From contig NZ_MDJD01000034.1 of NCBI RefSeq assembly GCF_001747085.1, positions 496,001 through 560,000 on the forward strand: 64,000 nucleotides of DNA, given 5' to 3'. Position 1 is the stretch's first letter, and every line of letters starts with the position of its first letter. The notes under the pieces were generated by a model that searched no databases, had not been told where the DNA came from, and saw nothing but the letters and a program-made list of their open reading frames with translations. Source of the DNA: Flavivirga aquatica. GTDB lineage: Bacteria; Bacteroidota; Bacteroidia; Flavobacteriales; Flavobacteriaceae. Positions 63,112-64,000 of this stretch are shown piece after piece. Position numbers and translations under genes: made by a program.

Positions 63112-64000
63112 ATGACCAACCTATTTACACTAAAAAAACAAGCCTTACTTGTACTTTTAGTTTGCTCTGTATTTTCTTGTTTTGAAGATTCAGACGATTT
63201 AAGATTTCAATCTGTTGATAAGCCATTAAGTCTTACAGACCCAAATAACCCCAACCCATTTTCTGGAGTTATGAGTGCTGTAGAAACAATGCCATACAAT
63301 GAAATTCCTTCTAAAAAATATATTATAGAATTAGATAGATGGGATATTCCAAACAATAGAACAGAGCCAATTAAAACAACTGATAATATTCAAAGTGCAA
63401 TTGATTGGGCTGTAAGTGAAGGTTATGGACAAATTTGTTTACCAGAAGGTCATTATTTAATTGGTAAATATGGTAATGATATATACCAAGCAGGTCTTGA
63501 ACTTAAGGGCAATATGGCTTTTCTATTAAATGAAAATGCCGTTATTGAAATGGCTCCAAATAATAAATGGAATTATTGTGCTATTTCAATAAGCAACAAA
63601 TCTCATGTGGTGCTATCTGGAGGAACTATTTTAGGAGAAAGATATAATCATGAATACACACCAAGACCAAGCGATGGTGCCGTTACGCATGACGAAGGTC
63701 ATTTAATTTGTTTAGAGGGAGAAAGTGAAAATGTAACCATAGAAAATATGGTACTAGGAAAAGCAAATGGAGATGGTGTTTTAATTGTTGGAAGTAAACA
63801 AGGCGAAGAGCAAAAGCTTAAAAATATTGTAATTAAACGTAATAATTTTTCAGACAATCGTAGACAAGGTATTTCTATAGTAGGAGGCGCAGATATTTTA
63901 ATAGAAAATAATGAAATTCATCACACAATAGGAACATCTCCTCAATTTGGAATAGATTTAGAAGGCGCAGGACGAATTAATGAAAACGTAATTATAAAAA
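63112..64000 (+). CDS. Lipoprotein with right-handed beta-helix (partial, runs off right edge)
   Basis: An open frame from the ATG at 63112 reaches the edge after 296 codons. The lipoprotein signal ends in VCSVFSC (Cys 23), followed by the acidic FEDSDD, an export signal for the surface. From about residue 95 (TDNIQSAIDWAVSEGYGQICLPEGHYLIG) the sequence has the pectate-lyase-like start, then repeats typical of parallel beta-helices (VTIENMVLGKANGDGVLIVG, NIVIKRNNFSDNRRQGISIVGGADILIENNEIHHTIG). It may bind or cleave a polysaccharide. It lies 57 bases after hisIE but is probably a separate unit. The C-terminus is missing from the window. Confidence 0.75.
   Translation, partial: MTNLFTLKKQALLVLLVCSVFSCFEDSDDLRFQSVDKPLSLTDPNNPNPFSGVMSAVETMPYNEIPSKKYIIELDRWDIPNNRTEPIKTTDNIQSAIDWAVSEGYGQICLPEGHYLIGKYGNDIYQAGLELKGNMAFLLNENAVIEMAPNNKWNYCAISISNKSHVVLSGGTILGERYNHEYTPRPSDGAVTHDEGHLICLEGESENVTIENMVLGKANGDGVLIVGSKQGEEQKLKNIVIKRNNFSDNRRQGISIVGGADILIENNEIHHTIGTSPQFGIDLEGAGRINENVIIK

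Noticed and set aside
1-64000. CRISPR arrays, tRNA and rRNA genes
   Set aside because: No regularly spaced repeats and no tRNA- or rRNA-like sequences were recognised by eye. A dedicated scan (for example a covariance-model search) would be needed to exclude a missed tRNA.

Overview
The window is a low-GC chromosomal segment that fits a member of the Flavobacteriaceae (Bacteroidota). Supporting marks are the PorX regulator of type IX secretion, a GLPGLI protein, CarboxypepD_reg/TonB-type outer-membrane barrels, the LpxC-FabZ fusion, lipoprotein signals followed by acidic residues, and several -7 boxes of the Bacteroidota form TAnnTTTG. No tRNA, rRNA or CRISPR array was seen. The only mobile element seen is a decayed IS630-type remnant.

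Layout. (1) 1-2153, minus strand: a quinol-type nitric oxide reductase (cut by the window edge), remnants of a Ric/ScdA repair protein and of a [2Fe-2S] ferredoxin, and an NsrR-like Rrf2 regulator. This is a nitric-oxide stress locus in partial decay. (2) 2442-7629, minus strand: a compact five-gene operon with a small secreted two-cysteine peptide, a GLPGLI protein, a membrane-anchored protein, an HTTM (SdpB/gamma-carboxylase-like) membrane protein and an outer-membrane barrel. A terminator-like hairpin lies just after the peptide gene. This is the best candidate here for an undescribed system. (3) 8219-20990, minus strand: a twelve-gene surface-polysaccharide operon with UDP-HexNAc epimerase and dehydrogenase (TviC/TviB type), Wzx flippase, a PP-loop enzyme, pyruvyl transferase, four glycosyltransferases, a hexapeptide acetyltransferase, an EpsG-type polymerase and a DUF2334-type deacetylase. 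(4) 21667-27954, plus strand: DegT aminotransferase, PglF/WbpM-type dehydratase, Wza and Wzc; a second short dehydratase and a PglC-type initiating transferase follow on the minus strand at 30380-32154. Together these supply an amino-deoxy sugar, prime the lipid carrier, and export and control the polysaccharide.

(5) 28043-41238: aroB, proline dehydrogenase, alanine dehydrogenase, a TonB-type barrel, the IS630 remnant with 13-bp terminal inverted repeats, two small unknown proteins, tsaE, porX and an HD phosphohydrolase. (6) 41383-47134: the lipid A block lpxD, lpxC-fabZ, lpxA, then efp, an LpxD-like protein and sucD. (7) 47240-54747: an M16 peptidase lipoprotein, a DUF4082-type lipoprotein, fabG, a VWA-type membrane protein and a prohibitin. 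(8) 54905-63054: a complete histidine operon, hisGDCBHAFIE, preceded by a leader peptide with four consecutive His codons and a terminator with an alternative pairing, which is a transcription attenuator. Two non-histidine genes (a cupin and a DinB-like protein) are embedded in it. (9) 63112 to the end: a lipoprotein with a beta-helix fold, cut by the window edge.

All identifications come from reading motifs and context; no database search was run.
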